Positions 48,680 to 60,785 of a stretch of 64,000 bases of DNA are shown one piece after another; position 1 is the first letter of the stretch; every line of letters begins with the position of its first letter. A program made the translations under genes and the position numbers. The DNA is taken from contig WNNJ02003235.1 in NCBI GenBank assembly GCA_012934845.2, positions 29,121 through 93,120 of the forward strand. Reading direction: 5' to 3'. The DNA comes from Pomphorhynchus laevis. Taxonomy: Eukaryota; Acanthocephala; Palaeacanthocephala; Echinorhynchida; Pomphorhynchidae. The notes under the pieces were generated by a model. That model made no database searches. It was not told where the DNA came from and saw nothing but the letters and a program-made list of their open reading frames with translations.

Positions 48680-50635
48680 CTATAAGAGTCAGCATCCACT
48701 GGTTGTACACATATATATATACTTGTAAGAACTGAGAGCTTATAACAGACGGGCAAAAATGAGCGCCAGGCTTTGAAATATAATTGTTACAATGTCATTG
48801 CCAATATGCTTTTTCGTTAGATTTGCTGCGGATCTGAAGGTCAGTGAGGTAGTAGTGTTGATACATTAAACATTATTTCGTTCCCTTCAAATTTTGAATA
48901 ATATGAATTATTGCCAGTTAATCTATATTTATTGTCTAATCCACCACAAAATCTTTAAATTGGAATAAAAATGCATAATCATCTAGTAATTAGTAACTTG
49001 GGATCCTCTACTGCTATACAGAAAAGCTGCTTGTGATCAACCTTTTAAAAGCGATCAATTATGTGTGCGATTATTAAAAATTAATAAATTCGGTTATTGT
49101 TAATGGCAAAATTATGAAAGCATTCCTCGCTTCGTAAGCTGACGAGTTTGGCAATATAAGATACGCTGTTTTTTTAAAAGACTGGTGTAGTTGAATTCTA
49201 AAGAACAACATAGAGATGCATTAATACACTTGTTTGATCAGCTTAATCACGTATCAGGGACCTCGGAGCAATATTGTTTTTATTTATGAGCTTGCAGAAG
49301 GTTAGTTCGCATTAGAATTTTCAATAGATTTTTAAAATTAAAATATTGTTTTGTTTGAAAACAATATGTAATAAGATTATTTGTATAAGTTAAAGAGGAA
49401 AAATCAAATGAAACAGTTCTTATAATATTGCCCTAAACAATCGATCAAAATATTTGTAGCTACTGACTTCATTCTAAAGATTTCCAAATCTAGACGGACT
49501 GTAATATATTTATGATAAATTATATTAATCAATTTAAATATTTAAATAATACTAATGGCAAAATTATGAAAGCATTCCTCGCTTCTTAAGCTGACGAGTT
49601 TTTTTTAATAATAATAGTTGGAATAAATTGTTGTTGAATAGTCAAATGAACTCAATTATTTATGGAAACTATCGTTGGGAGACACACGTCAATATGCTAA
49701 CTTATTTTAGTTAACGTTAGGCTGAACACGTCGATATGTTATATGATAATATTTGATATTATACCACTATTAAATTCACCAACACTTAATTATTAAAGTT
49801 GGCATAACTTTTGAACATTCGCAATTAATATTTTCAAACAAACTTGGTTATTCAAATAAACTAACGTTAAGAGAAAATATTACTAAAACTTAATCTAAAC
49901 TATGTCAAATTCTACATTAATTCATTTAAAAATATAACATTTTGATACTAACAATTTTATAAATGTTTAATAATTTAACTTTAAAAATCTATAAACGAAC
50001 GTATAATTTTTAAGCTGTGAACTTTTAACCGAACCTAATATGCCTTCTGATTTAGAATTCTAAATTTAAAGCAATTGACAATAGTTTGATTATCATAGAT
50101 GTCAATTTTAATCGAAATATGTGTTTCGCATAATTAGATGATTGAACTGCGTAGTTTAGTGGTATACCTGATCTCTTTGTAGAAGCTGGTAACTGGATAC
50201 GCTTGCGTTAGGTAATGTAAAACGTAATATTTGTTCTAAACTCATTGGCTGCGAAATATTACTTCTGTAAATTTCCCCGTGTAAGATCTTTTCATTTGTT
50301 CTAAAGATGAAATAATTAACGATTTGCTGGGCAACATTTCGAAGGAAAAACGGAAGAATGATTAATTATCGATTATTTACAAAATGAAAATGACCTTTAT
50401 AGAGCCCTTTATGAAAAATGCTCAATTCTCTATTATTTATATATTTAAACTTATATGGAGCCCTTTATCGATATTTGTATTGATTTCGGGTGTATGGGCA
50501 TAGCACCATCGAGAGTATTCTATATGCTTTTAAGAAGTTATCCTCCACATACCGATATTCGATCAAATTCAAGCGGAGAAATTTGAGCCGATTAATTTTG
50601 ACATTTTGTCAAAATGTCAAAGTCCGATTAAATTT
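48680..50635. repeat. AT-rich spacer with a 48-bp direct repeat
   Basis: The sequence 'aatggcaaaattatgaaagc' through 'aagctgacgagttt' occurs at about 49101-49149 and 49553-49601. Otherwise no gene is supported. Short stretches bounded by AG and GT exist (for example near 50180-50215) but lack coding support. Confidence 0.6.
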
Positions 50636-51812
50636 GAAGTCCGATTAATTTCGACAATTTGACATACGATTTTAGTAGAAAGCGATAGATTTTAACAAGT
50701 TCTAAACTTGAATTACTGATGAATGATTTTACTTGCCTTATATGTTAGCAGACATTTCAATTATACAATTCGGTGATAATAAAATCTTTAATTTATTTAA
50801 AAGGCAATTTACGATTTATCTGATTGATCGTATTGATTACAATGCTATCAATTAAACCATCATTTTTAAAGCTTTTAAACAGTCCAAAGGCTAACCTGTT
50901 GATTAAAATATAAACGTCTCATAAGAACCAAGAAAATGTCTTTATTGTTCTTATTAAACATTTAAATCTGGTAAAAAACTAATTTCTTGAAGTGATTGAA
51001 GATTAACTTAAACTTAAGCGAAATCCAAGTTTAAAATATGTACACACAGTATATATTCACACGGAGTGAAGCTTAGTTAACTTTTTCGTCCAAAATCGTG
51101 AAGATCGTGTGCAGTATGCCTAAATGATAAACCACAAATTCATGATTTGTCCAAAAATTTAATTCGATTACGATCATCTAGAATTTATACAAAATGTCCA
51201 ATACTGTGAATATTTTTATTTATTCGAATGAATACAAATATTATTTGTAATTAATAAATATTATAGCATTACATAATTTATATTTATCGCATATCTAAAC
51301 GACGATTATAGAGTAACGGTACCGATCATTGTATTATATGCTCATAGAAATACTCATAAATGGACATTAAAAATTTATCAATACTTTGTTATAAATAATT
51401 TATTGATAACGTAATAAAATTTATTTTTTGCGCATAACTAAACGATAGTTATATCATAATCTTCCTTATCACTATAGTTTCCGCTCAGAAAATATATTGC
51501 ATTTTATAAATAATATTTCTTATTAGATGTAAAATTTTTACTCTAGTAAAGAATATATCAACAATGTAACTTTTATACTAAAATCTATAATAAAATACTT
51601 TTGGAGCACTGTAAAGTGTGATTTAGAAATCACATTAGCTATATAACATTACCTTTGTGGAAACGTCGACCCACGACAGGTTTCTAAAATATACGAGTCC
51701 TATATTAAAAGTATTTCACCGAATTGTTTTACTATCTCTCATTTGAAGAGCTTAGTGGAAATCATATATTCAGTCTTTACGGCAGCTAAAGTCTTAGACA
51801 CGCTAGATCATA
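50636..51812. repeat. Non-coding duplication, copy 2
   Basis: Counterpart of 47245-48125 with two extra pieces (about 51335-51441 and 51541-51756). The second extra piece contains, on the (-) strand, 'tattttag', 31 nt (51653-51683) and 'gtaatg', a possible small exon of the (-) gene at 48371-48679. This is weak. Confidence 0.8.
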
Positions 51813-52494
51813 TTTGAACTCTAGACAGAAAAAATGCGGCTAAGCATGAAAGACCAATATGTGATTTGCTTTAGTCGATTTCGTATGGTAGTGATAGTTC
51901 TAGGGAAAGTCCAATACGCATTTGAACAGTATATATCAAAAATTTCAATCACACAAATGGTATTACCTTTGTGAGGTGTGCTCATTAGCTGGAAATCTAC
52001 GGATACAATTTATGTAATGAGCGGATCTAATGTGCTTAATTAGGTAGTAATCAGTCATATATTGTGTAACGTGATTATTTACTGAATTATTCAATAAATC
52101 GAGTAGCATTATGATTTATTAATAAATATTTATGAATATATGGATATTTGATAAAAAGTGATCAAATAGAGTGATCATTTATGTTCTTAACAAAATGATA
52201 ATTCTCTGTCCTTGTGTAAACGGAATATGTTTTTATTCAATCGCTATGTTTAAACAATTTACGTATTTAATCGAATATTTGTTTAATAAAGCTATTTGAG
52301 TGAATAGCTTTAATGCCCATATCAGTTGATGTACTTTAACCAACACAATTGGTTTAAGGTTGAAAATTAAGGCCTTTTTAGTATTTAGAGAAATGACATT
52401 TTTAATTTATATATTGTATATAATTATATGTCAAAGCATTTTATACATTATATTATATATATTTATTAGATAAATGATTAAAGACTTTTTAAAA
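51813..52494. other. No recognisable gene
   Basis: AT-rich. I looked for copies of SPS exons 1-5 here and saw none. Confidence 0.5.
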
Positions 52495-52990
52495 TTAATA
52501 ATTAATCATGATATAATACCAGTATTTATAATTCATATAATAAAATAATTGCTTAATCTGTTTAGTAGAGATTATCTGTATTATCTCTATTTTCAAATTA
52601 TTCCCGTAATGAGTAGATTTTTCAATCTAGAATTTATTCACGTGTTGAAAATATGAATGAAATTTTGAAACGAATGAAATAAAAGAAAGGAATAAGCGTG
52701 TAATTTTCTGTGTGGTTTTGATTTAGTTTATAGACATGTTTAGATATCTCGGGGATATCAATCACAAATTACCAGCCCTATTTGTGCACTATTGCTTTGT
52801 ATTTCAGTGTCTTTTAAATCGTTTTCAATTATAAAGTATTCCAAAATATTTATATGCGCGGTGTTGTTGCATACAGATTTGGAGTACTACCTCTCTTTTT
52901 TTGAATCTCATATCGTATTTTGATTATTATACAATAATTATTTTTTAATCCTTATAATATATTATTCTAATTTTATATTATATATATTAT
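52495..52990 (+). repeat. Segmental duplication, copy 2 of SPS intron 5 sequence
   Basis: Near-identical to 25030-25560. It marks the left end of the second locus. Confidence 0.85.
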
Positions 52991-53149
52991 GTATTATATA
53001 AATAAAATCTGATTAAAATAATTATCTGATTAAATTTATTAGATGATATTCTTTTATAATACAAAGTATATAATATAATTTTTTGTTTCTATTTATTTAT
53101 TCATATATATAAGTACAAAGGAAGGAACTAATTGCCTTAAGCCAGTTGG

Positions 53150-53186
53150 GATCGGGTGATCTTGCAGGAAGCAAGATCACCCGATC
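53150..53186. repeat. Perfect hairpin at the LINE 5' break
   Basis: GATCGGGTGATCTTGC (53150-53165) and its exact reverse complement (53171-53186) around the 5-nt loop AGGAA. The right arm is LINE coding sequence (QEARSPDQ), so the left arm is probably a fold-back copy made during insertion. Confidence 0.9.
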
Positions 53187-55660
53187 AATTTAAGATTTTT
53201 AGCAACAAGATCGACGACTGCGACACATTTGTGTCAGCAGAAGGTCTCAGGATGGAACTCTTCCTAGTGTCGGTGGTAAAGAAGCGTTTTTGCGCATCTT
53301 TACTATCGCATGGCACTAGCGAAGTAGGTTCATTCCAGCTCCTCCGGTTTTTCATCTCTAGACGCCCAGTTTATGTAGCAAATTGTTACATCAAGCCGGG
53401 GGCCTGGAGTTCGAAAAAGGGGAGGAGAGAGATTCGATCAATGCTGCTGAAGATCTTCAATTTGGGTGGTCAATTTTTATTGGAGATTTCAACGACGACG
53501 GTGGGTCTCGGGTGGGCAGTATGATCGCTCCAGCATGGGAGGTCATATGTCCCCCGGAAGGGACATTTATCCGTCGTCGCAGTGGTTATTGCTCCACGTT
53601 AGATTTTGCTATGCAAAACAAAAATACAAATTTTAAAATTAAATGGCAGCAGAATTTGCTGCCAGATACTTTTAATGATGGGCATAAGCTTGTATATTGG
53701 TCGTGGAAGGAGGAACTAGTTTTCAAGATAAGATTCCAACCGACACGGGCCGGTATACAAGCTTTTAATAGATCAATAAGCGAAGTAATGATAAATTTAA
53801 ATAATAAAGATATCTTTTGTACAATTTTAAAAAATACTTTTAATGAAATAATAAATTCTAGTATTTGCAATAATAATTTTATAATAAATAATAATTTTAA
53901 TTTTTTCGATTGTTTGAATATTTTAGATGAGACGTTTTTGACAAATTTTACAAATAAATTAAAAGAATCAAATTCTCTATTAATTTTAAATAATGAAATT
54001 TTTAGTAATGCAAATAAATTTTTAACTACTAAACGACCGCCCAACATCAAGTACACTCCTAAAGCTATTCAATTGAAACGTATTCTCTGGGGTCTACGAA
54101 CGGATACGAATCCTTCGTCTCAGAGAATCGCTCAAATGTCTCTGCTCAAGAATGATATTCAAGAGTTGGAGCAGAGGGTAGACGCTAAAAGTTGCGGTCT
54201 TACAAGAATTTTTCAAAGGAATGGTGGCAAACCATTAGGCGAACCACCTTCCGTTCTTGGAGGGCAGCGGCTTCTAAGTGGATATCCTCTAAGGGTTTTG
54301 GGAATGTACTTCATGAAATAAAAATGAAACATCTAGCCAATGCTGAAGAATGGACCGAGAGGAAAATGATGAAGATCCGTATGGAACTCTTGTTTTCGAC
54401 CATCGACAATTCGCAAGAAGACATCACTATCGACGACATTTTGAGTGCGTGGCCAGTCGTGCCAAAGACTTCGTCTAACGGGTCTTCGGCATGTGCTGCT
54501 GCGACCAAATTGATAGTCGATAGGGTTCGGACGGATATTGCTGCCAAGATGCTAGGGGTACCTTTAGCATCTTGGTGTGATATTGCGGTCGGAAAAGTGG
54601 TGTTCCTTGCGAAGGGAAGATGGGTGTCGAATGCTAAAGACACAAGACCCATAACAATATCTAATAATATTATTATGGTGTATGAGAGAGCTCTTGCTAG
54701 GATCCTTTCCCGATTCTACGAAGATCGTGATATGTTGGGAGATCACATTCACGGATTTCGTAGAGGAAGGAGAATTGTTAAGGCAGTAAAATCCATGCAG
54801 AGTTTTCTCACCAGCGATAGACGACCTGCAGTCCTCTATTCGCTGGATGTGTCGGCGGCCTTCGGCAACTTGTAGCATGATGCAATAGTTACAACGTTTA
54901 CCAGTGATGGTATACCGAGTAATTTGTTGCATCGTGTCCTGGGTATATTGAAAGCAAGAACTTTCTACTTGGATGATGACGGGGGTAAGTACTATCATCT
55001 CAACAAAGGAATACCCCAGGGCTCACCTCTGTCTCCTATCATTTATATGATAGTGACGAGGGGAGTTCTGGAGGGTCTTTTGGATAGGAACACCCACGCC
55101 AATATTTATGCGGACGACATCTCGATCGCATTTAATAGAAATACTCTGACGGATGCAAGATTTGAAGTACGAATGAAGTTTGTAATGGACATTGTTGCTC
55201 ATCGCTTAGCGAAGTTTGTCTTGTCTTTAAACCCAACGAAGACAATTTTGTTCATTACAGATTTCGGCGTACTGGAAAGCACACTCGTCTCCTCGATTCC
55301 CTTCTAGGGAATCGAAAGCGTCGGGTGCGCATTCTGGGATCCGTTTTCGAACCACGTTTGCATCCTAGGTCAGATATGGCCAGGTGTTTCAAATTAGTTA
55401 GAAAAGGGCTACGTGTGTTTGAAAGAGCGAGACGATTAAATGCCGGTTTGGGTAGATTTGTAATTGTGCTCAATGCGTTTGTATTGAGCGGATTGTACTT
55501 TTACTCAAACAATCGCCCTCCAGAACAACGATATCTATTTTTAAAACGATTATTAATTTTAATAAATAAATTTTTTATGAATGAAATTGAAATTAAAAAT
55601 AAATTAATTAAAAAATATGTTTTATTTTACAATTTAAAAATCAAATGTTTTGAATAATTT
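53150..55660 (+). mobile_element. APE-type LINE (+), ORF2 body (jockey/R1/I-like)
   Basis: An endonuclease part ('SIFIGDFNDDGGSR', RRRSGYCSTLDFAM) lies near 53.4-53.6 kb. An AT-rich linker follows to 54.06 kb, then RT blocks: 'KVVFLAKGRWVSNAKDTRPI', 'HIHGFRRGRRIVKAVKSM', LYSLDVSAAFGNL, 'GIPQGSPLSPIIYMIV', 'ANIYADDISIAF' (YADD kept) and 'LSLNPTKTILF'. A tail runs to about 55657. It is read in several overlapping frames with at least three frame changes and one stop, so it is dead. The 5' part of the endonuclease and ORF1 are missing from this piece. Confidence 0.8.
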
Positions 55661-55767
55661 TTTGTTTATCTTGTTTGAAATTTGTTTGATTATTTTTCTA
55701 AAATTAGATGTATATATTAATTTTATATTGCGCTTGCCTACAAGTGCTTTGTCAGAGAAATTAAAAC

Positions 55768-55826
55768 AAAACATTTGAAAATCAAATGTTTTGGGATGTG
55801 GGGAAGTACTTCCCCACATCCCAAAA
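55768..55826. repeat. Two overlapping hairpins between LINE pieces
   Basis: 55789-55826 is a perfect 38-bp palindrome (left half ttttgggatgtggggaagt, no loop). Just before it, AAAACATTTGA (55768-55778) pairs with TCAAATGTTTT (55782-55792) around a 3-nt loop. The word 'aaaatcaaatgttttg' also ends the LINE ORF at about 55637. It lies exactly between the ORF2 body and the ORF1 piece. Confidence 0.93.
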
Positions 55827-55929
55827 CTAAAAAATTTGATCATTATAAAGATCAAAAAGCATATGGAAAGGCATTTATTGTTTAACTTCTTTCTACGGCA
55901 GTTTACAGAGCAACTATCAAATAGAGTCA

Positions 55930-56610
55930 TTTTTAACTCGGTAAAGTTGGTGCCATAAATGTGGGCACTGGGTCTCCAGCTGCAGTGAGCCATCGACATG
56001 TGGGGTGTGTGGCTCCATCAGTGTCCGGCTTTGTTATCAGGAGAAAAATGTGTATCCCCTCCTTTATGCTCTAAGTGTGGGGTGAGCTATTCTGCATGGG
56101 TTAGAAAATGCAGCCATTTTAAATTATATCGAAGTGGATTTAACAAGTCTGCTGCCCGATCGAAATCTGGTACCTTTGCAAATGCTGCCACTCGTACGAG
56201 GGACGATAATCTCATGCAGGCAATTGATATACGTATAGAAACAATGTATAAGAAGATGGAAGTTTTGGTATCCTCTGTTGTTGCCACATTCTGTACTAAC
56301 CCTACTATTCTATCATCAACGGCAATTTCATTGTCCAAAAAGAGGGAGCTTCGGCTCATCCCATCCCCCTATCAATATTGGCAATCTCCAGAAGAGTAAG
56401 AAAATAATGGGAAATGAAGATGCTGCCCATGGCAAGTACCTGCCCCAGATGGTTCTAATGACGGAAAAGGGGAACCATCCCGTTCCTAACTCCTTCTAGG
56501 TAGGCAATCCCACATCCAACTAATCCATCACAATGCAGAGTAATCGTGAGCCTTTTTTACTGAATATCCTTCAGTGGAATTCGGGAGGTGCTTCTGCCCT
56601 TAGACTTCAG
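55930..56610 (+). mobile_element. LINE ORF1 zinc-knuckle part and ORF2 start (+)
   Basis: Three Cys/His knuckle-like blocks ('CHKCGHWVSSC' at 55951, 'CGVCGS', 'PPLCSKCGVSYSAWVRKCSH' near 56060) are typical of ORF1 of jockey/R1/I-type LINEs. At 56533 an ATG opens 'FLLNILQWNSGGASALRLQ', the usual N-terminus of an APE-type ORF2. The element is cut at about 56610, where duplicated SPS intron sequence begins. Probably the same family as 53150-55660. Confidence 0.75.
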
Positions 56611-57266
56611 ATACAATGGTAAGTTCATATTGTTAGCAGAGAGGAACGCTATGGAAAATATTGTAAAAGCCAATATTATGAAGACAATATATTATAAAAT
56701 TCAAAAATATATATTGTCTTTTATATTAAGACAATAAAAAATAATAAAGAATATTTCCAAAGTGACTAAAATTCCTAGATAAATCATCGGAGACATTCGA
56801 TAACTTTGAATTTCCCTAGTTAAAATTTTGAGATAAAATTTCAACCATATGAAATTTTTGCAAGATGTTAACTATACAAATTGCGGGTGTGCTCGTGTCC
56901 ATCATTTGCTCACAAATCAGTTTTTAAATAAACGTTAAGCATTACCGGCGTCATACACAGACATCAAATGGGAATAAATACCTCGACAAAATGTGAAGAG
57001 AAATTGCCTTATCAATGACGATTTTGGGAGTTGTCATAACTGATAACTCAAATAAGATATTGAAACGACATAGGTTAATTATTATGACGCGATAATTTTG
57101 TAGATTATTCTATCTAATAAAATACTTTAATATAATCAAATAATATAATTAAATTAGTATAATTTTGATAATATCATTGATGATACACATTTAAAACAAC
57201 CTCTGAGATGATATATAAATAGCTATAAATGTATAAACTTTATCAAAAGTATAAATTGTTCAATTA

Positions 57267-57660
57267 TGAATGTTTAATTATATAAAATAATTTACTTATT
57301 TTATAACCATTTTAACATGTTAAAATATGCTTATAATATGCTTATGATTGGGGTGTACCTAAAGCAGTTGAGTGGGTGTTTGTAATATTTTTATTTTATT
57401 TAATAATTTAATATATAATTTTAATTAAAGGTTTTATCTCTTATACCTATGACTGCTGATATCTTGTCATCTACAATTTTTAAATTTTTAGTTTTGAAAG
57501 AACCAGTAAATTTGAGGTGCTCTAAAGCACAAATAGTTATGCATTTTTTTAAAATAAAGAGCGGCACTTTGATTTTTCTTAAATGCCAGTCACCTAAATC
57601 TGCATTACAACTTGAATCTGCATTTTAGCAAAATCGCAAATGTTATCTACAAAGTCTAAA
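57267..57660. mobile_element. ~390-bp insertion present only in copy 2
   Basis: Comparison with copy 1 (junction at about 30327) shows extra DNA from 'tgtttaattata' to 'agtctaaacaag'. The ends are weakly inverted (tgttta/taaaca). It has no coding frame. It could be a small MITE-like element or a deletion in copy 1. Confidence 0.45.
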
Positions 57661-58308
57661 CAAGAAAGCACACTAATATAATATTTGGAAAGGACAATGT
57701 TTTTGCATACTAATATTGATTTGCAAGGAACTCTAACAGAAGAGCATATTTTCGAGTTGCTTATTAACTTATGGGTGGTGATATTACGTTTTATCGACTT
57801 TTCTATTTTAATTCCTTGTAGTTCTCTAAATATAATAAATGATAGTAAATAATAAATGTAATAAATAATAATTATTAATTAATAATTGTTAATTATTAAT
57901 TAATTATCTCTTTTTTATTGCAAATTTATTAAATAATAAATAATTAATTTAATAAATAATATTATAAATAATACATAAATCGTCTTTCACATGATAACCT
58001 TTTTAATAGCAAATCCTAAGAAAGTGATTAATATTGATAATCAAGCACAATAATCACACACTAAGAAATAATCTGTATATCGAACATGTAGATTATCGGA
58101 TTAGGGTTCGTTAGATAATTTCTCCAGTAATCTTTAGATTATTAGAAATTATATTAAAATTATTAAAATTTTAAGTTAATTTAATTATTAATTATTTTTG
58201 ATTTTTAGTTTTGTTAGTAAATCGATCTTGCTTTAGACCTTATTTTACAATATAATATTATATAATATCAATAAAATATTATATTCTAAAAACTGCTTTT
58301 ATTTTAAG

Positions 58309-58502
58309 GAGGATTATTAATAGCCTTACCACCAGACGCTGCTTCGCAATACTGTCAAGAAATCAACGAGATTGAAGGTCGTCGAGCCTATATCATTGGC
58401 GTTGTTTGCAAGAACAGCAATTCTCAATGCAATGAAGTTACTATAATAGATGAGGTGGATGTATTGGAGGTACCGATGAATAGTGATAAAATAATTGTCT
58501 AG
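58309..58502 (+). pseudogene. Orphan copy of SPS exon 6
   Basis: The acceptor 'attttaag' and the whole frame are kept. It encodes the same residues as exon 6 except the end, which reads VPMNSDKIIV then TAG instead of VPMNKDQMFV. No copy of exons 1-5 is found upstream, so it cannot encode SPS alone. It could in principle act as an alternative last exon for the upstream gene 27 kb away, but that is unsupported. Confidence 0.88.
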
Positions 58503-59140
58503 GAAAATTCAATCATGCAATTGATGATGCGTTGTTATTCAATTCGATATTCGATCCTAATTACGAGTAACCAAGCGTTGCTTAAATTTAAATGTTTTCT
58601 CAATAATGCTTGTTATTTATCTAAAATAAAATTAAAAACATATATTTAATAACATAAAAGATAAATAAATAATATAATATAAATATTTTATATTTAAAAA
58701 AAATAAATATTTTTAAAATAAATAAGCCATTCCAAATAGCTAGTAACAGCAAAAATAAAAAGTTATTAATTTTGGACTATTTAATAATTTTATTAAATGT
58801 TTAATTACAAGTCATTATTAAACGATATTTTTGTTTTATTTTTGGTTTTGTTAAAATAGAAAACAATTCCTCTCAAATCTATTTCATTTTTTTAACATTC
58901 GCCATTTTCAAACAATGAATTATAGCTCGTATTAGCTTACAAAAGCAAGCTATTCACGATCTAGCAACAACTTATTAAAACGACATTTTTTCTATGTATA
59001 TTGTGTTACTTATTTTCTGCATATTCGCTACAGACGTCACGAGGATAAATGCAAGTTACATCTTACTAAATTATATCTAGGCCCGTGAGTCGTTGCGACA
59101 ATTCCTTATAAACACACAAATAAAATTAAAATAATTTATA
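58503..59140 (+). other. Spacer between SPS exon 6 copy and ALP3
   Basis: Homologous to 31164-31907 but shorter; it lacks the AT hairpin insert of copy 1. No SECIS pattern is seen by eye here either. Confidence 0.55.
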
Positions 59141-60785
59141 TTGATGTTAACTAATCTATTATTACTGCTATTCTTGTCGTCATTGTTATCATTGTTATTC
59201 GTTATAATCACCGTTCCTATAGGTAAAACTAAGTTCAACGAATCAGCTTGGCAACATGAGCAAAATCCTGAGTATTGGCGCAATATGGGTCGTCAATCCC
59301 TGCGATATCAGCTTAATAAGTCAATACTAAATAAACCGTCTAAAAATGCAATTCTCTTAATCGGAGATGGAATGGGTGTAAGCACGACGAGCGCTGGCCG
59401 TATTTATGCTGGCCAATTGAAGCATGTGCTCGGTGAAAGCTATACATCAGCATTGGATAAGCTTCCTTTTACGGGATTATCAAAAACCTACAACATTGAT
59501 TACCAGACTCCGGATAGTGCGGCGACTGCAACCGCTTATCTTTGCGGAGTAAAATCACGATCCGGAACAATAGGTGTTAATGGATTTTGCAAACGATCCG
59601 ATTATAGCTGCTGCCATAAATCAGAATACTTTGTAAGCAGTATACTTGCAGCAGCTAAACAGGCTGGGAAATCGACAGGTATCGTTACGTCGACAAGAAT
59701 TACCCATGCATCACCTGCTAGTGCTTTTGCTCACTGCCCGAACAGAGATTGGGAAGTATTCGATGATGAAAATTTCTCTAACACAGAATATGCACGTGGT
59801 TGTCGTGATATTGCTGATCAGCTTATTAATAACAGTGATATTTTAGACGTTGTGATAGGAGGAGGTAGAACAAATTTTATACCAAACACTATGGCTGATC
59901 CGGAATATCCGGAGGTGCGTGGGCGTCGTGTTGATGGTAGAAACCTAATAGAAGAATGGAAAGCGAAAATGACTAGTAAAGGAAAAACCCCTAATTTTGT
60001 ATGGTCAAATAATGATTTTCATAATTTAAGCACCAACAAGATAGATAATTTACTTGCTTTGCTAGAGCCATCCCATATGCATTATGAAATTGATCGAATT
60101 AAGTTAAAGTTGTCCGAGCCTTCCTTAGCACAGATGACGGCAACTGCAATATCAATTTTGCAGAAAAATCCAAATGGTTTCGTTTTGTTTGTCGAGGGTG
60201 GACGAATCGATCACGGTCACCACGGAACTGAAGCAAGAAGAGCTCTCGGGGATTTTGCGTCATTTGACCTTCCGAAACGGTCACCACGGAACTGAAGCAA
60301 GAAGAGCTCTCGGAGATTTTGCGTCATTTGACGATTCTTTAAATACATGTTTACAGTTAACAAGCGCCGATGATACACAGATTGTGGTCAGTGCAGATCA
60401 TTCTCATGTGTTTACCGTCGGAGGATATGCCTATCGTAACAATGATATTTTCGGCTTTGCCGCGAACGACATGGAAAACGGATCAAACGTAGATGGAATG
60501 CCCTTTACATCTATTCTTTATGGCAATGGTCCAGGTTACATCAATTCGTCCGATAGATTAAACAAATCGTATTGGAATACAGTTGATTTGCATTCTCATG
60601 ATTTTAAATATCACTCAGCCGTACCGTTAAATTCAGAAAGTCATGGTGCTGAAGACGTAATAGTCTATGCAAGTGGACCACGCTCCCATCTGTATACCGG
60701 AACTTTCGAACAAAGCGATATATTTCATTACATGGTTTATAGTATGTGCTTGAATGAATATTCAAACGATACGAATTGCTGGTAA
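59141..60785 (+). pseudogene. Alkaline phosphatase copy with frameshift (ALP3)
   Basis: Starts with a longer signal-like segment (LLLLLFLSSLLSLLFVIITV) and is very similar to ALP1, with Asp, Ser and His/Ser active-site parts kept. After 'RIDHGHHGTEARRALGDFAS' a 64-bp tandem duplication (60213-60276 repeated from 60277, spacer 'cttccgaa') shifts the frame; the first frame ends at 60295 (384 residues). The remaining ALP sequence (SADHSHVF, ESHGAEDV, ending SNDTNCW) is intact in another frame. I saw no GT-AG pair that would remove exactly the duplicate. A truncated product would lack Asp389/His390/His471 and so be inactive. Confidence 0.88.

Noticed and set aside
50150-50215. A tRNA-like start ('gcgtagtttagtggtatacc')
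   Set aside because: No T-arm, no matching acceptor stem and no plausible anticodon arm follow.
60213-60332. The 64-bp duplicate in ALP3 as a small intron
   Set aside because: No GT...AG pair removes exactly 64 nt, and ALP2 with the same lesion is otherwise wrecked.
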